The notes under the pieces: generated by a model | Told to the model about the DNA's origin: nothing | The model's input: only the letters and a program-made list of their open reading frames with translations | Database searches by the model: none | Made by a program: the position numbers and the translations under genes | Source: Campanula takesimana | Taxonomy: Eukaryota > Streptophyta > Magnoliopsida > Asterales > Campanulaceae | Assembly: GCA_026119855.1 (NCBI GenBank) | Contig: JAOWBW010000145.1 | Coordinates: 868,001-932,000, forward strand | DNA length: 64,000 bases | Direction of reading: 5' to 3' | In this document: piece by piece, positions 53,541 to 64,000 of the stretch | Position numbering within the stretch: position 1 is the first letter of the stretch | How the letters are laid out: each line of letters starts with the position of its first letter

Positions 53541-54420
53541 TAGACATGCCCGGTTTACGGTTCATGAACCGCCTGTTCACGGTTCTCCAAAAACTAAAGC
53601 CGTATATGAACCGTTAACTCACGGTACGGTTTACAGTTCAACAGTTCACGGTACGGTTCACCGGTTCATTCGGTACATCGTTTTTAAAACACACACATTT
53701 TGAGCAATTTTTAAGAATTTTTTTAAAACGTTTATTTTTTTAATTATTTTTTTGATACATTATACTCCTTCTGTCCCATAACTATCTGGACAAATTTTCA
53801 TTTTGGGCGTCCCATTGATAAGTTACATTCCTAAAATGGTAAAGAATATTTACTATTTATTTCACTTATTCTCTCTCATACTTTACTTTTATACTCACAA
53901 CACCAATCAACCTACTATCTCCTACCTCACTTTCTCTCTCCTATTTCACTTTTCACACTCACAACAACTACTCACTACTATTCATCCCTTAATTCCCTTG
54001 CAAAACCCATTTTTTCCACATAGTTATGAGACGGAGGGAGTAATTATTTTACTTTATATAAATATTAAGGAAATTTTGAATTCATATTTTTAAAGGAATT
54101 AAGAGGTGTTAGTGGACGAAAATATTTTGAAAAAAAGGGACGGTATCCTTATAATTTTATTAATATATTAAGCTAATTTATATAGAGGGACACAACCAAC
54201 CTTACCCTTTTATAATTAAGGGGGGACATTAAGGAGCCTTGCCTCAAAAAAATTTAAAATATTTTGAATTTATATGGCACGAACCGCTGGTCCAAGCCGA
54301 CGGTTTTGTAAGCCAAACCGCCTATGAACCGTAAACCACCGGTTCACGGTTTACAACGGTTTTTCAACGGTTCAACACCGTCGGTTCATCCGGTCCAAAC
54401 GTGAACCGTGGGTATATCTA
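53541..54420. mobile_element. hAT-type element with nested Stowaway
   Basis: TAGACATGCCC and GGGTATATCTA ends (8 of 11 match), with flanks ACACCAAG (53533-53540) and ACCCCAAG (54421-54428), 7 of 8 matching. The subterminal regions repeat GGTTCACGGT and ACCGTGAACC. The copia reading resumes after it. Confidence 0.8.
53763..54042. mobile_element. Stowaway-type MITE inside the hAT element
   Basis: TACTCCTTCTGTCCCATAAC...GTTATGAGACGGAGGGAGTA, 280 bp. The T/C-rich interior (CTCTCTCATACTTTAC, ACTCACAACA) is the same as in 57137 and 59056 (inverted), so one subfamily. Confidence 0.8.
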
Positions 54421-54720
54421 ACCCCAAGGTGTAAAAACCAAAGGATGGAATCGAGTTTTCTTTGAGAAGTATAACATGGATGGTAAGGTGCATACATATT
54501 AAGCAAGGCTAAATGTGAAAGGTTGATTCATATTATCGAATATGATAAAACCTTCTCGCTAGTAGTCATGCTTTAGGCTATTAGAATTTTTTTATTGCCA
54601 TACCTTCATATTTCGACTATGAAAATATGGAAAATGGATGTCAAAATAGCGTTCCTTAACGGGAACTCACTTAAGGATATATGAGATACAACCTAAAAGT
54701 TTTGTCAATCCAGAAAATTC

Positions 54721-54965
54721 TACTACCTCTGTCCCTAAATGAGTGTCCAAATTTCATTTTAAGGGACACTGAAAATCTCAACTTTTTAAACAATTTGGTA
54801 ACAACAATTCATATATAATCTTGTAATCTCCTTTCCAAACCTTTAGTTTTGCACGTAAAAATTCGAAAAAAAACGTTTAGGGAGAAAGTTATGTTAAAAA
54901 AAAGACACTCATTTAGGGACAAAGATTTATTGAAAATGGACACTCATTTAGGGACAGAGAGAGTA
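54721..54965. mobile_element. Stowaway-type MITE in copia pol
   Basis: TACTACCTCTGTCCCTAAAT...ATTTAGGGACAGAGAGAGTA, 245 bp; the right terminus sequence GACACTCATTTAGGGACA occurs twice (about 54904 and 54940). Confidence 0.75.
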
Positions 54966-56071
54966 ATAAAGTATGCAAGTTGCAGAAATCCATGAGATGG
55001 ATTAAATCAAACTTCTTGGAGTTGAAATATTCATTTTGATGATGCATTCAAAGCGTTTGAAATTCATCAAATATGAGACTTGTGTTTTCTAGAAAATTAG
55101 TGGGAGCATAGTATTACTACTAAGTCTTATATATGTGGTTAGTATATAGTTCATTTGAAAGAGTTTCTTGATGAAAGACTTAGAAGAAGCCATTTTTATC
55201 CTTGGAATAAACATATATTGATATGGATATAGGAAGTTGATTGGTTTAAGTCAAAGTACTTATAAAAACAAAGTAATGAATGTTCAGTATGCAAGAATAT
55301 TGTAGAGATAACTTGCAAATATGTCACATGACATTATTCTTGGCAAGAGTTAGTCTTATTGGAAGACTAATGAGCAAGAATACATGATTATGATTCTATA
55401 TGCTTTAGGAATTGGATCTATCATGTGTGTCATATTATGTACTTAGTCTGGATGTCTCGTATACTTGGAGCATGAAAATCCCAGTGAAAGTAACTAGATA
55501 GTGGTCAAGAACATTTGTATGTACTTGAGAAGAACTAACGATGCATTCTTGATGCTTGTCGGAATGGAAGATGGTCTTGTAAATGGTTACATAGATACAA
55601 GCCTTCACATCATAGAGAATAATTAAAGATCGCAGTATGGACATATGTTTAATATAGGTTCTATTAGTTGGAATAGTTTCCATCAAATACACCGTCAATA
55701 ATTCTACAAATAAAATTGAGTGCATAGTTGCATGAGATGTAACTAGAGGAGTTATTTGGATATAGATGTTTATTAGTAAAACTAGAAATAGTTTCTAGTA
55801 TCACTAATCCTATGGACCTTTAGTGTGACAATAATGGTTATTGCACAAACTAAGGTGCCAAGGACTCATCAATGATCCATACACACACTCAGACATTTAC
55901 ATCTCTATGAGAAATCGTTGATAAGGAAGATGTCAAAATATGCAAAATGCCTTATGATAATAACAAGGATAATCTACTTACAGAAGCTCTTCCACATGAT
56001 ATTATGATGGTTATAACTAAGCTCAATGGGTATTAGATACACGTTGATTAGGCCTAGTGCAAGTGGAAGAT

Positions 56072-56603
56072 TGTTGGAGATTATCCCCTAGGCCCTTGGC
56101 CTTATGTTATGTCTTGTTCTCATTTGTTAGACAGATAACAACCTTGATTATTATATGTTTTGCATGTTTATTATAATAATATCCATCCCTAGTACTTATA
56201 AAGAAGTAGTATAAGTTTAATCGATAATCATGTGATGATTATGTGTATATGATACAATTAAACTTATGTGTACTTGTTGGTGAACAAGGTACTGGACATA
56301 ATCCATTATAAGAATTATGACATGGTCAAATGTCATAATTAAATATCAATATAGTTATATCATTTGATATCCTTAGACCTGAGATTATCATGGTCTTTCA
56401 CATGATGAACGTTATGTTTGACATAGTTAAACGCTACCCTTAACCATGTGGTTGTAAAGGCTATGATTGACATAATCGGACTCCGGTAGGGAAGAATGAT
56501 AAGTCAAGATGAGATTTGTCCCTCTTCTGAGAGATATCTTCTTAGGCCACTCGAAGAGTGAGATTGATGAAATGTGTCACCACGCTCAAATGAATTGATG
56601 TGT
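56072..56603 (+). repeat. truncated copia 3' LTR
   Basis: TGTTGGAGATTATCCCC follows a purine stretch (GCAAGTGGAAGA). It aligns with the first ~500 bp (minus strand) of the LTR at 61791-63315: TACTGGACATRA, CATTATGTTTGACATA, and GGAAGAAT-ATAAG. It is cut at about 56603, where gypsy sequence starts. Confidence 0.75.
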
Positions 56604-57136
56604 TTAATGTCGTTTCCACACTCTCTATCATGCAATTCTTTTAGTACATCTTCTACTAGTTCTGGTTCTAGACACCTCATGTATAGACCTGTAAAAGATT
56701 TTCTAAACAAGACATTATCAATCAAAATGAATCTATATACCCTTGCTCTGAATTATCTTGGATTCTTCACTCTTGAGGTATTGTTCCATCTTGAAGTTAT
56801 TTGACTATGCTTGTGTCCACGATGTCAAGTCATCTTGATGGCTAGATGGTACTTGAGGATTGTCAATATGTCTGCAAGGTTCTGGTTGATCTATTGCTAG
56901 ATATTTGATGTAGATAATGGGGATATTAGTGTTCAACATTGTTCTACATGCTGATCACAGGTTTGGAAGAGCATCTGCCTTAGTATTTTCTTCACGGGGG
57001 ATTTTTTCAAAGGAAAAAATGATGAATTTCCATGCTAACATTTTGACATGATGAAGATATCTTGTCATCTTTGCATGCGTAGCTGTGTAGGAATAATTGA
57101 TTAAGCAATAACAATGAATCAAAAAATACATTAATA
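56604..57136 (-). pseudogene. TAT-like gypsy, end of second RNase H and integrase N-terminus
   Basis: Reading leftwards from 57136: YACKDDKISRYLHHVKMLAW-type sequence, then FSFEKIPREENTKADAL (RNase H end), a linker with YIKYLAIDQPE, MEQYLKSEESKIIQ, and LIDNVLFRKSFTGLYMRCL then ELHDRECGN, the start of the integrase zinc module. The reading ends at the truncated copia LTR, so most of the integrase core is missing. Several frame changes and stops. Same element as 50505-51117 and 58748-59424. Confidence 0.7.
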
Positions 57137-58747
57137 TACTCCCTCTGTCCTAGAGTATATGTCCACATTTCCTTTATAGTATGTCCCAGAGTATATGACT
57201 TCCTAAAATAACAAAAAATATTTAATATTCCTCCCACTCATTCTCTCTCCTACTTTACTTTTATACTCACAACATCACTCAACTTACTATTCCTCTCACT
57301 TGATGGATGAGTTTTATACTCATCTGTTAGGTATTTCCTAGACTTATTCATAGCGAAATCCTTCAGTCTGTTGGTATTTAATAGTTGTTTTAGTGTTTTT
57401 GTGAAAGACAGGGCTAAATGGTGAAAAGTGCAAAATATAGACCAATCATGACGGAAATTGGAATTACAGGGACTTGAGAGAAATTTTGAGAAGACAATGG
57501 ACTTAAATACAATAGATGAAGATTTTAAGGGCTAACCTGTAGTCTTTGATTAAATTAGGACCAAACTGAAAGTATATGAAAGTCGGGGACTGATCTAGAA
57601 TTTTTTGTAAAATTAGAGGACTAAACTGGAATTGCTCAAAACTTCAGGGACCTTATGGGAATTTTGGCCACCTTAATTGAAATCAGCTCTGACCAAAGGG
57701 AAAACAAGTTTTTAGAGGATTTTTATTTTCTTTTCCTATTTCCTAGTATAAAAGGATACTCTCATTTGAGTTTTAGGGTTACACAAGTTTAGGATTAAAG
57801 GATTATTCAAGCACGACGTTGTATTCAAGATTGAATGTTTTATTTTCTCAAACACAATTTTATCCAGGTTTATGAATTCTTATTATATTCTTGTGATAAT
57901 TATTATGAGTATGAGTAACTAATTCTCTTGTGATTTGTGGATTGGTAGTAACAATACATGATCTTTATGCTATAGTTCTTAATCCATAATTCAATATCAT
58001 TCTAGAATGGTAAAATATTCTTAATTATTTCTAGGGTTTCAGATTTATGTTAAGATATTTTTGGCCCTAGAATTTGTGGGTATCAATTGGGCCATTAACG
58101 TGGGTGATTGATACATTGACCATTACTTTACCTCTTAGACCCAATTGAGGACGTAACTGAAATCAAACGGGTCTAGGTTCATACATTCTTTTGATCTTCA
58201 TGAATTCTTTGATTATTATATATACATAACTGGAAGTGTAATAAAAGAAGAATAGTTGAGTTGCAAATTGCACACCAAACCGTCTCAACTCATAATTTGT
58301 GAATAAACCTTAGAATGATATTGATAACTTCATTAGTAAAATAGCATAAAGTGACTGTAGTGTGAAACCCAATCCGTGAATCTCGATGTCAAATCTTGAA
58401 TTCAAACACTTGCTTTTATTCTGCGATCTTTCATTGTTAGTTTAATTTTATTCCATTTTTAGTTTAATTAATCAATCAAAAACCCCGCCTTTTATTTTTC
58501 TGTTTTAGTTAGTTTACAATTTGTTAATCCATCAGGTCCTTGTGGTTCAAGCCCTACTTTGGTAAGTTACTATAACGGTGACTAGTCCACTTGCTAGGAT
58601 AATTTAATTAGAGGGAGATTTTCTCCATCACCCCTCATTCTCTCTCATACTTTACTTTTCATACTCACAACACTAACATCACTTCCACCAATTCTTAATC
58701 TCCGTACAAATGAGAGGGTAGACATATACGCTGGGACGGAGGGAGTA
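57137..58747. mobile_element. Stowaway-type MITE split by a solo LTR
   Basis: TACTCCCTCTGTCCTAGAGT...GCTGGGACGGAGGGAGTA. The MITE lies in the second RNase H of the gypsy element: LTTTLNLNV stops at its right side and coding-like sequence resumes at its left. Confidence 0.75.
57301..58630. mobile_element. solo LTR (gypsy-like) inside the MITE
   Basis: 1,330 bp starting TGATGGATGAG and ending TTCTCCATCA, a TGATGG...CCATCA inverted end. No internal retroelement sequence adjoins it. A stretch near the end (GGTGACTAGTCCACTTGC, then AATTAGAGGGAGATTTTC) resembles LTR ends of Athila-type elements from memory. The flanks TCACT and CCCCT match at only 3 of 5, so the insertion is old or the boundary slightly off. 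Confidence 0.6.
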
Positions 58748-59424
58748 CTGGACATTTAAATTTAAAGTAGTAGTTAGGCCCATTATTAACGCTTCATACT
58801 CAGCCTCATTTGTTTGTCGCCTTAAAATAACAGGCCACGGCTTAAGGAATCAAGTCCTCCTGTGATGATTTTAGGACTATGCCCAAACCTGTCCCCCTGA
58901 TATTTGAGGCCCCATCAGTGAATAGAGTCCAATATTTGGGAGAGATGTCACCTTCAAGTTGTTGTACTTCTAGTTCTACTTCAGGTTGTAAGTTGGGACT
59001 CAAGTCTGCCAATGATTGCCACTTGATGGCAGTCCTCTGCTCATAGCTTATATCATACTCCCCCCGTCCCACCCGAATTAGGATTTTTGGGTTGGGCATG
59101 GGGATTAAGGAAAAAGTGTTAGTGGAATAGGTGTTGTGAGTATGAAAAGTAAAGTAGGAGAGAGAAAGTGGGGTAGAGAGTAATGAGGGAAAAGTTGTTG
59201 TGAGTGTGAATGTGGGTCCCATTAAATAAAATACTTTCATTTTTGGGTTGTCCTAATTCGAATGGGACATCCAAAATGGAAATTTGTCCTAATTTAATTG
59301 GGGACGGAGGGAGTATATGCTAAGTTGTACATACCACTTTTCCATCTTACAAGACATCTTAGGTTTTCTCTTCACATTCCTGATAGGATAGTTAGTCTTG
59401 ATAGAAATAGTATGAGTTTCAAAC
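58748..59424 (-). pseudogene. TAT-like gypsy RNase H region (second element)
   Basis: From 59424: THTISIKTNYPIRNV, RKPKMSCKMEKWYVQLS, then (after the MITE at 59056-59315) YDISYEQRTAIKWQSLADLSP, the end of the Ty3-type RNase H. This is followed by YWTLFTDGASNIRGTGLGIVL and RRQTNEAEYEALIMGLTTTLNL, the start of the second RNase H with TDGAS Asp and AEYEA Glu. It breaks at the MITE at 58747. On its upstream side it joins copia gag at about 59424. Confidence 0.75.
59056..59315. mobile_element. Stowaway-type MITE in gypsy RNase H
   Basis: TACTCCCCCCGTCCCACCCG...GGGGACGGAGGGAGTA, 260 bp, interior GTGTTGTGAGTATGAAAAG as in the inverse of 53763. It splits WYVQLS from YDISYEQ without other loss. Confidence 0.85.
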
Positions 59425-60326
59425 CAAGAATCAGTGGTAGAAAGGAGAATATCTATCATATAGATACCTGAAGTCGACGCAGCCTTGCTGCTCTTCTTCT
59501 TCTTTTGCTCTTCCAAGAAAGCCTTGCAATTACGTTTCCAATGACCAATTTCTTGACAATGGAAACAGATTGCATCCTTTTGTGAATCAGGTTTTGCCTC
59601 AGAAGCCTTGGCAACCTTTGCCTTGCTTATCTTGGGTTTGACAACTTTTGCCTTACCTTTTCCTTTGGCATTAGCCTTCTTCCCATCATGAACCAAAAGC
59701 ACGGGAGAACCTTTCTCCACAATTTTCATCTCTGCAGTTTTAAGCATCCCATGCAACTCAGAGAGATTCTTATCCATTCTATGCATGTTATAATTCATCA
59801 CAAACTGATTATAACTTTTAGGCAATTAATTAAGAATGAGATCCGTGGCTAACTCCAATGGGATTGGATAGCCAAGTTTCTCAAGGTGCTCTACATAACC
59901 TTTCATTTTAAGAAAGTGAGGACTCACTTGTTGTCCTTCATTCATCTTACAAGTAGTGAATGCAACAATGGTCTTGTACCTCTCTTGTCTAGCTTGCTCT
60001 TGAAACATGGTTCTCAACTCCACGCCTATCTCATAGGCTTCCAAATGTTCCAAACTTTGTTGGAGTTTTGAACACATAGCAGCAAGCATGAGACAACTTA
60101 CATCTCTAGAATCATTACGATGTTTCTTGTAAATGTCTCTTTCCGCCCTAGGGGCAGTAGGCGGTGGTTCAGCAGGGAGAGGCCCATCGAGAATGTACAA
60201 CTTATCTTCTTGCCTAAGAACGATTCTTATGCTACGGATCCAATCCATAAAGTTAGTACCATTCTCTTCGAGCTTATCCTTCTCAAGGATCGATCGCAAC
60301 GACATTGATTGAGTGTTATTAGTCAT
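59425..60326 (-). pseudogene. Ty1/copia gag
   Basis: The ATG at 60326 opens MTNNTQSMSLRSILEKDKL, NFMDWIRSIRIVLRQEDKLY, APRAERDIYKKHRNDS and LKMKGYVEHLEKLGYPIP, the standard copia gag core. A TAA at 59826-59828 is the only stop. The same frame continues with LPKSYNQFVMNYNMHRMDK, a Lys/Ala-rich stretch and a zinc knuckle CFHCQEIGHWKRNC (CX2CX4HX4C). It ends at STTDSWF, where the sequence changes to gypsy RNase H, so protease onward is missing. Gag would package element RNA. It lies downstream (minus sense) of the LTR and primer site at 61778-63315. Confidence 0.85.
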
Positions 60327-61777
60327 TATCTACAAATATGCAAAATTTCCAAAATTTAATAAGTATCAATTTTTCATTAAAGAAATAAACAATGTATTTT
60401 GCCAAAAATACTCCCACTAAATTACATAACCTTCTTATACATCCAATGTATAATATAATTTAAATGGGTTAAGATCCAACTTTAATTTAATTTCAAGTCC
60501 GCTAAGGCGGATTACACAAAATCAAACTAATTAGGTAGACAACTCTTGTCAATCATATCTCATATGACTCTTAGTTTCTTTTATGAGATTCTTTAAGAAA
60601 TCCAATTTCAAAAAGCATGTTAAACCTCATCTTTGCCTAGGCCCAAAACTGTTTTGACGCCCAATTAAGTCTAACCATTTTAAACTCATAGTTAATGTGT
60701 CCCGCTAGGGCGTGCCCATATTATCTATCTTGCTCATACATAAATAAATTTAATGCACCTCGCTAGGGCGAATCTACATTAAAATCACTCATGTACTAAA
60801 AAGTGTTTTAATCATGGCATGGCAATAAAAGACTTAAAACTTTCTTTGAAGGTTCATCACATATAGCATATAACACATTTATGAGCACATAATATAAACA
60901 TGTTACACATCAAGTTTAGCCACTAAATTAATCTCCATTAATTTAAGCATAATATTTATGTGTCATTAGTTTCTCTATAATTATGAGGATGAGACTATTT
61001 GAACTTTGGTTATCATCTCCAAATCAAGACAAAAAGAAGTGCGACCGAAACTAAGCCATGTGGCCGAAACTAAGCAATAGATGGTCTCGATGAACGTAGG
61101 CCAATTGCATTCACAATTCCACATGGATCTCCAATCTTTGAATCAAGAACTTTGTTTCTTAATTTTAGCAATTATGAACTCTTCATAATTCTAACTTCGT
61201 TTTATCTTTGAAACTTCGATTGCGATCAAGTTTGGGAAACACAATCTCGATGAACGTAGATTAGCCATCCAAACCTTGAACCAATCTTAGACTCACAAGA
61301 CTAAAACAAATAGGAAATTTAAACCCAAGATCCACACCCAAGACCCAAGCCCTACCCCGCGCCAAACCCTAGGTCCGACCGGGTCAAGGTATGGGTCCGG
61401 TCGGACCCTTCCGAAAATCAAAATTTTAAAGTTCCAAAATTTATCTCAAAATTGTTTTTCCCGATTCAATAAGGATTTGGTGTTCTTAGTGATCCAATCA
61501 CCATGATCAACAAAACCTTGAATAAACAATTTATTCTTGAATCCCTAGAATATCAAAACTTTGATCCAATCAAAAATTGATAATCCAAACAATTTTAAAT
61601 CCACCATAATTTTTATTGCGATTGAATAGTGCGATTAAAGTTTCTAAAACAATAAACCACATAAAATCATATAACACATAAACATCACGTAATCCAATAT
61701 TCATATCATGCTAGGCACATAAACAATTTATATACACACAACATGATCTTAGTATTGAAATAATCAACATGAACGGG
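60327..61777 (-). other. untranslated leader of the copia element
   Basis: 1.45 kb between primer site and gag, without a gene. It includes GGTCCGGTCGGACC at about 61396-61409, a near palindrome, and two similar phrases about GCTAGGGCG near 60704 and 60761. Confidence 0.5.
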
Positions 61778-61789
61778 GCTCTGATACCA
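61778..61789 (-). promoter_or_regulatory. primer-binding site, initiator tRNA-Met
   Basis: Minus-strand TGGTATCAGAGC, one base from the LTR end (TGTTGGG on plus at 61791). Confidence 0.85.
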
Positions 61790-61790
61790 C

Positions 61791-63315
61791 TGTTGGGTTT
61801 CGTAGTAACATGCGCAGCGGAATAAAGCATTTAAATTTTGATGAAACCCAAAGCCCATAAATCCGTTCATATGATTAAATCAAATACAACAAGATGAATA
61901 AAAGAAAAACTAACCCTTGATGGCTATTAAATCTTCCTTGGTCTTTGGTGGAGAAACTTGAAGCTTGATCAAGGAGAAAGTAAGAACACGAACTTTGAAG
62001 ATGATGAGCTTCACCCTCTAGCGGTATCCACACCTTGAACGAATATCTAAGGAACTTCTTTGATCTTGGTTGCTAGACCAAAATTGTGAAACACGTTTTC
62101 ACAATTATATTGACTATATGGAACTATGAATTTCTTGATCTAATCAAGAATATTATTGTCTCAATGAACTAGGAATTTTCTGATCAATGGCTGGTGAAAA
62201 GATGATTTTATAGGACCTAGTCATTAACTCTTAATGACCTAGGATTCCTAAATCCCGTCACCTTAATTAAGGCAAGTCCTTATTCTGCCAGGAATTCTGG
62301 CACGGTCGTGCCCCTTTATTTGGCACGGTCGTGCCAAATGGGTCGAACCTGCCAGACCTTCCCCGAATATTGGCACGGTCGTGCCCCTATGTTTGGCACG
62401 GTCGTGCCAAACGGACCGAGCCTTTTGCCTTGGTTTGGATTTATGGCACGGTCGTGCCGTTTAAAGGCGCACGGTCGTGCCAAAGCCAAAACCTGACATA
62501 TTTCCATAATTCCCATTTAGTCCTTTATGATTCGTTCTATTTGTGTGTGACCCTCTAGGATTACACTAAGTTGGCAATGGGCTCAAACATGAACTCATAA
62601 GATATGATTAGGTTCTAGCAAACCGTCATACCTACCCAAATAGTGTAACTAGATACAAGTTCGCATTCCTTTAGAATATGTCACAACCCTTTTGTCCACG
62701 ATGTCATTGAACACAAGTCATGGTCAAACAGTCAACTTGTCTTGTTCAATACTTTCTCGATTCCGAATATATTGATAATTCAAATGCTATTGATCCAATC
62801 AATCCATTTGAGTCCGGCCGAACATTTCATCAACATCATTCCTTCGAGGGGCCCAAGCTTGACATCTCTCCGTGGAGGGACAAATCCATTTAGCTTATTA
62901 TTCTTCCGAGCGTGAATCCGATTATGCCAATCATACCCTTTATAACTACCCGGTTAAAGGTAGCGTTTGAATATGTCAAACATAATGTTCATCAAGTGGA
63001 AGACTATAACAACTTCATGTCTAAGGATTCAAATGACATAACTAATACGAGATATATGTTCGACATAGACCATGACATAAATCTCATACAGCGGGTCATG
63101 TCCAGTATCTTGTTCCAAACAAGTACCCATAAATCTAACATGATCATCCCATGATCATTTAGCCTTTATACTAGTGCTTAACAAGTACTAGGGACGGAGA
63201 TTATCATAAGTAAACATGAACAACAATAATAATCAAAACATCTCTTTTATTGATATGAAATAAATGATAACAATTACAACGTTTATTAAACGTGCCTAGG
63301 GCACCACTACCAACA
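61791..63315 (-). mobile_element. complete copia LTR with internal sequence on both sides
   Basis: 1,525 bp, TGTTGGG...ACCAACA on the plus strand. On its left lie a primer site, leader and gag of a minus-strand element; on its right lie a polypurine tract and copia RNase H in the same direction. One LTR therefore serves as a 5' LTR to the left and a 3' LTR to the right. Its first third (minus sense) aligns with the truncated LTR at 56072. It contains six near-palindromic GGCACGGTCGTGCC motifs at 62296-62480. Confidence 0.8.
62296..62480. repeat. six copies of GGCACGGTCGTGCC in a copia LTR
   Basis: Copies begin near 62298, 62323, 62370, 62396, 62443 and 62468 (the last as GCGCACGGTCGTGCC). 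Each has 6-bp inverted arms GGCACG/CGTGCC around GT. Inverse-oriented relatives (GCACGACCGTGCC) occur in the leader of the other copia element at 40124-40322. Confidence 0.75.
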
Positions 63316-63316
63316 A

Positions 63317-63328
63317 TCTCCCACTTGC
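63317..63328 (-). promoter_or_regulatory. polypurine tract of the right-hand copia element
   Basis: CAAGTGGGAGA on the minus strand directly precedes TGTTGGTAG, the LTR start. Confidence 0.7.
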
Positions 63329-63329
63329 C

Positions 63330-64000
63330 CTAGGCCCAATCTCCCATGTATCTAATACCCATGGACCTAACATGACCATCATGTTTAGCTTGTGGAAGTC
63401 CCTTTGTTAGCGGGTCCGCAACATTATCATCAGTAGGTACTCTGCATATATTTACGTCTCCCCTATCAACGATCTCTCGAATGATATGAAAACGCCTAAG
63501 TATGTGTTTGGATTTCTGATGTGCTCTTGGTTCCTTTGCTTGAGCAATAGCACCATTATTATCGCAATAAAGGTCTATTGGATTAGAAATACTAGGAACC
63601 ACTTCAAGTTCAGTTATGAACTTCTTAATCCAAACAGCTTCCTTTGCAGCATCCGATGCAGCAATATACTCAGCTTCTGTTGTAGAATCAGTGGTTGTAC
63701 TTTGCTTGGAACTCTTCTAGCTTACAGCTCCACCATTTAACATAAACACAAAACCCGATTGCGATCGACTATCATCTCTGTCGGTTTGGAAGCTTGCATC
63801 CGTGTAAGCATTTACAACGAGATCATCTTCCATTCCTCCATAGATCAAAAACGACTCTTTAGTCCTTCTTAAGTACTTAAGAATCGCTTTTACAGCCACC
63901 CAGTGATTTTCACCAGGGTCGGATTGGTATCTGCTTGTCATGCTTAAAGCATAAGATACATCCGGCCTAGTACATATCATGGCATACATGATGGACCCAA
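63330..64000 (-). pseudogene. Ty1/copia RNase H region, continues past the window
   Basis: The minus-strand frame reads MYAMICTRPDVSYALSMTSR, ILKYLRRTKESFLIYGG, AYTDASFQTDRDDSRSQSGF, FMLNGGAVS, a TAG in place of Trp, KSSKQSTTTDSTTEAEYIAA, DLYCDNNGAIAQAKEP, HIIREIVDRGDVNI and DDNVADPLTKGL, ending GDWA and a stop at 63330. All four acidic RNase H positions (TDA, EAEY, CDN, ADP) are present. The single stop at about 63717 is the only lesion seen. The RT part lies beyond 64000. Confidence 0.85.

Larger units (their letters stand above)
51480..56071 (+). pseudogene. decayed Ty1/copia pol
   Basis: In shifting plus-strand frames: protease-like DTYVIKL...WIPD (about 51510), pre-integrase RLGHINKKRISKFHETDF (51760), integrase DVYGPLNSSAKGGFW (51882), LRFDCDDEYLNQEFD (51960), TPLGTPLWNDVSEWRNGT (52040), SFIKIWECE (53010), RT YNMDGKVHTYKARL-like (54470), WKMDVKIAFLNGN (54630), and RNase H YCDNNG-type, IAQTKVPRTHQ (55850) and SSMGIRY (56020). 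Many stops and frameshifts show long decay. CACTA (52089), hAT (53541) and Stowaway (54721) elements interrupt it. It is inserted in a gypsy integrase; no 5' LTR is seen. Confidence 0.8.

Noticed and set aside
62308..62558. ORFs reading LARSCQMGRTCQ or ARPCQYSGK
   Set aside because: They are translations of the repeated GGCACGGTCGTGCC segment in an LTR.
1..64000. An intact autonomous retrotransposon, integrated virus or bacterial-type system
   Set aside because: Every enzyme region read has stops, frameshifts, truncation or lost catalytic residues. No envelope, movement-protein, capsid or defence-system gene was recognised.

Overview
This is nuclear DNA from a flowering plant, most likely a eudicot; I cannot name the species. 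It holds one intronless host gene of the BRI1-kinase-inhibitor/MAKR type at 29431-30387 (+). Nearly everything else is transposable-element sequence, often nested two to four deep, plus AT-rich intergenic DNA. There is no organelle, rRNA or bacterial segment.

Layout. (1) 1-3236: an Athila-like Ty3/gypsy protease/RT-linker fragment (-), cut at 796 by the 3' LTR and RT remnant of a Ty1/copia element (-). (2) 3237-6215: AT-rich DNA with one Stowaway MITE. (3) 6216-28538: a Stowaway MITE split by a 22-kb TAT-lineage gypsy element (-, 6321-28355). That element has gag, protease, RT, two RNase H domains and integrase, and two plus-strand gene-like units between pol and its 3' LTR. Its left LTR is itself split by an 8.76-kb gag-only LTR element (+, 6905-15660), bounded by a perfect 5-bp target duplication, with a tRNA-Arg-like primer site and a 19/20-bp minisatellite. 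(4) 28539-38960: the host gene among MITEs, hAT elements, three related repeats with a shared head, two inverted copies of a GTAAC-motif-rich element, and a MULE-like element carrying gene-like sequence. (5) 38961-42308: a small copia derivative (-) with a 5'-truncated RTE-type LINE in its 5' LTR. (6) 42309-50504: two head-to-head Tourist-like MITEs forming a 1.35-kb inverted repeat, a hAT MITE, Stowaways, a third GTAAC-rich element, and a SINE inside a Stowaway. (7) 50505-59424: a second TAT-like gypsy element (-) in pieces, split by a decayed copia (+) that carries CACTA, hAT and Stowaway insertions, and by Stowaways, one of which contains a solo LTR. (8) 59425-64000: copia gag, a full LTR, then copia RNase H, an internal-LTR-internal arrangement running off the window.

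Every retroelement frame I followed has at least one stop, frameshift or lost catalytic residue, so none looks autonomous. The nesting gives a relative order of insertion. The younger layers (gag-only element, copia at 39 kb, LINE, several hAT and CACTA elements) still have exact or near-exact target duplications. Family names are from recognised protein and terminal motifs, not from a database search.
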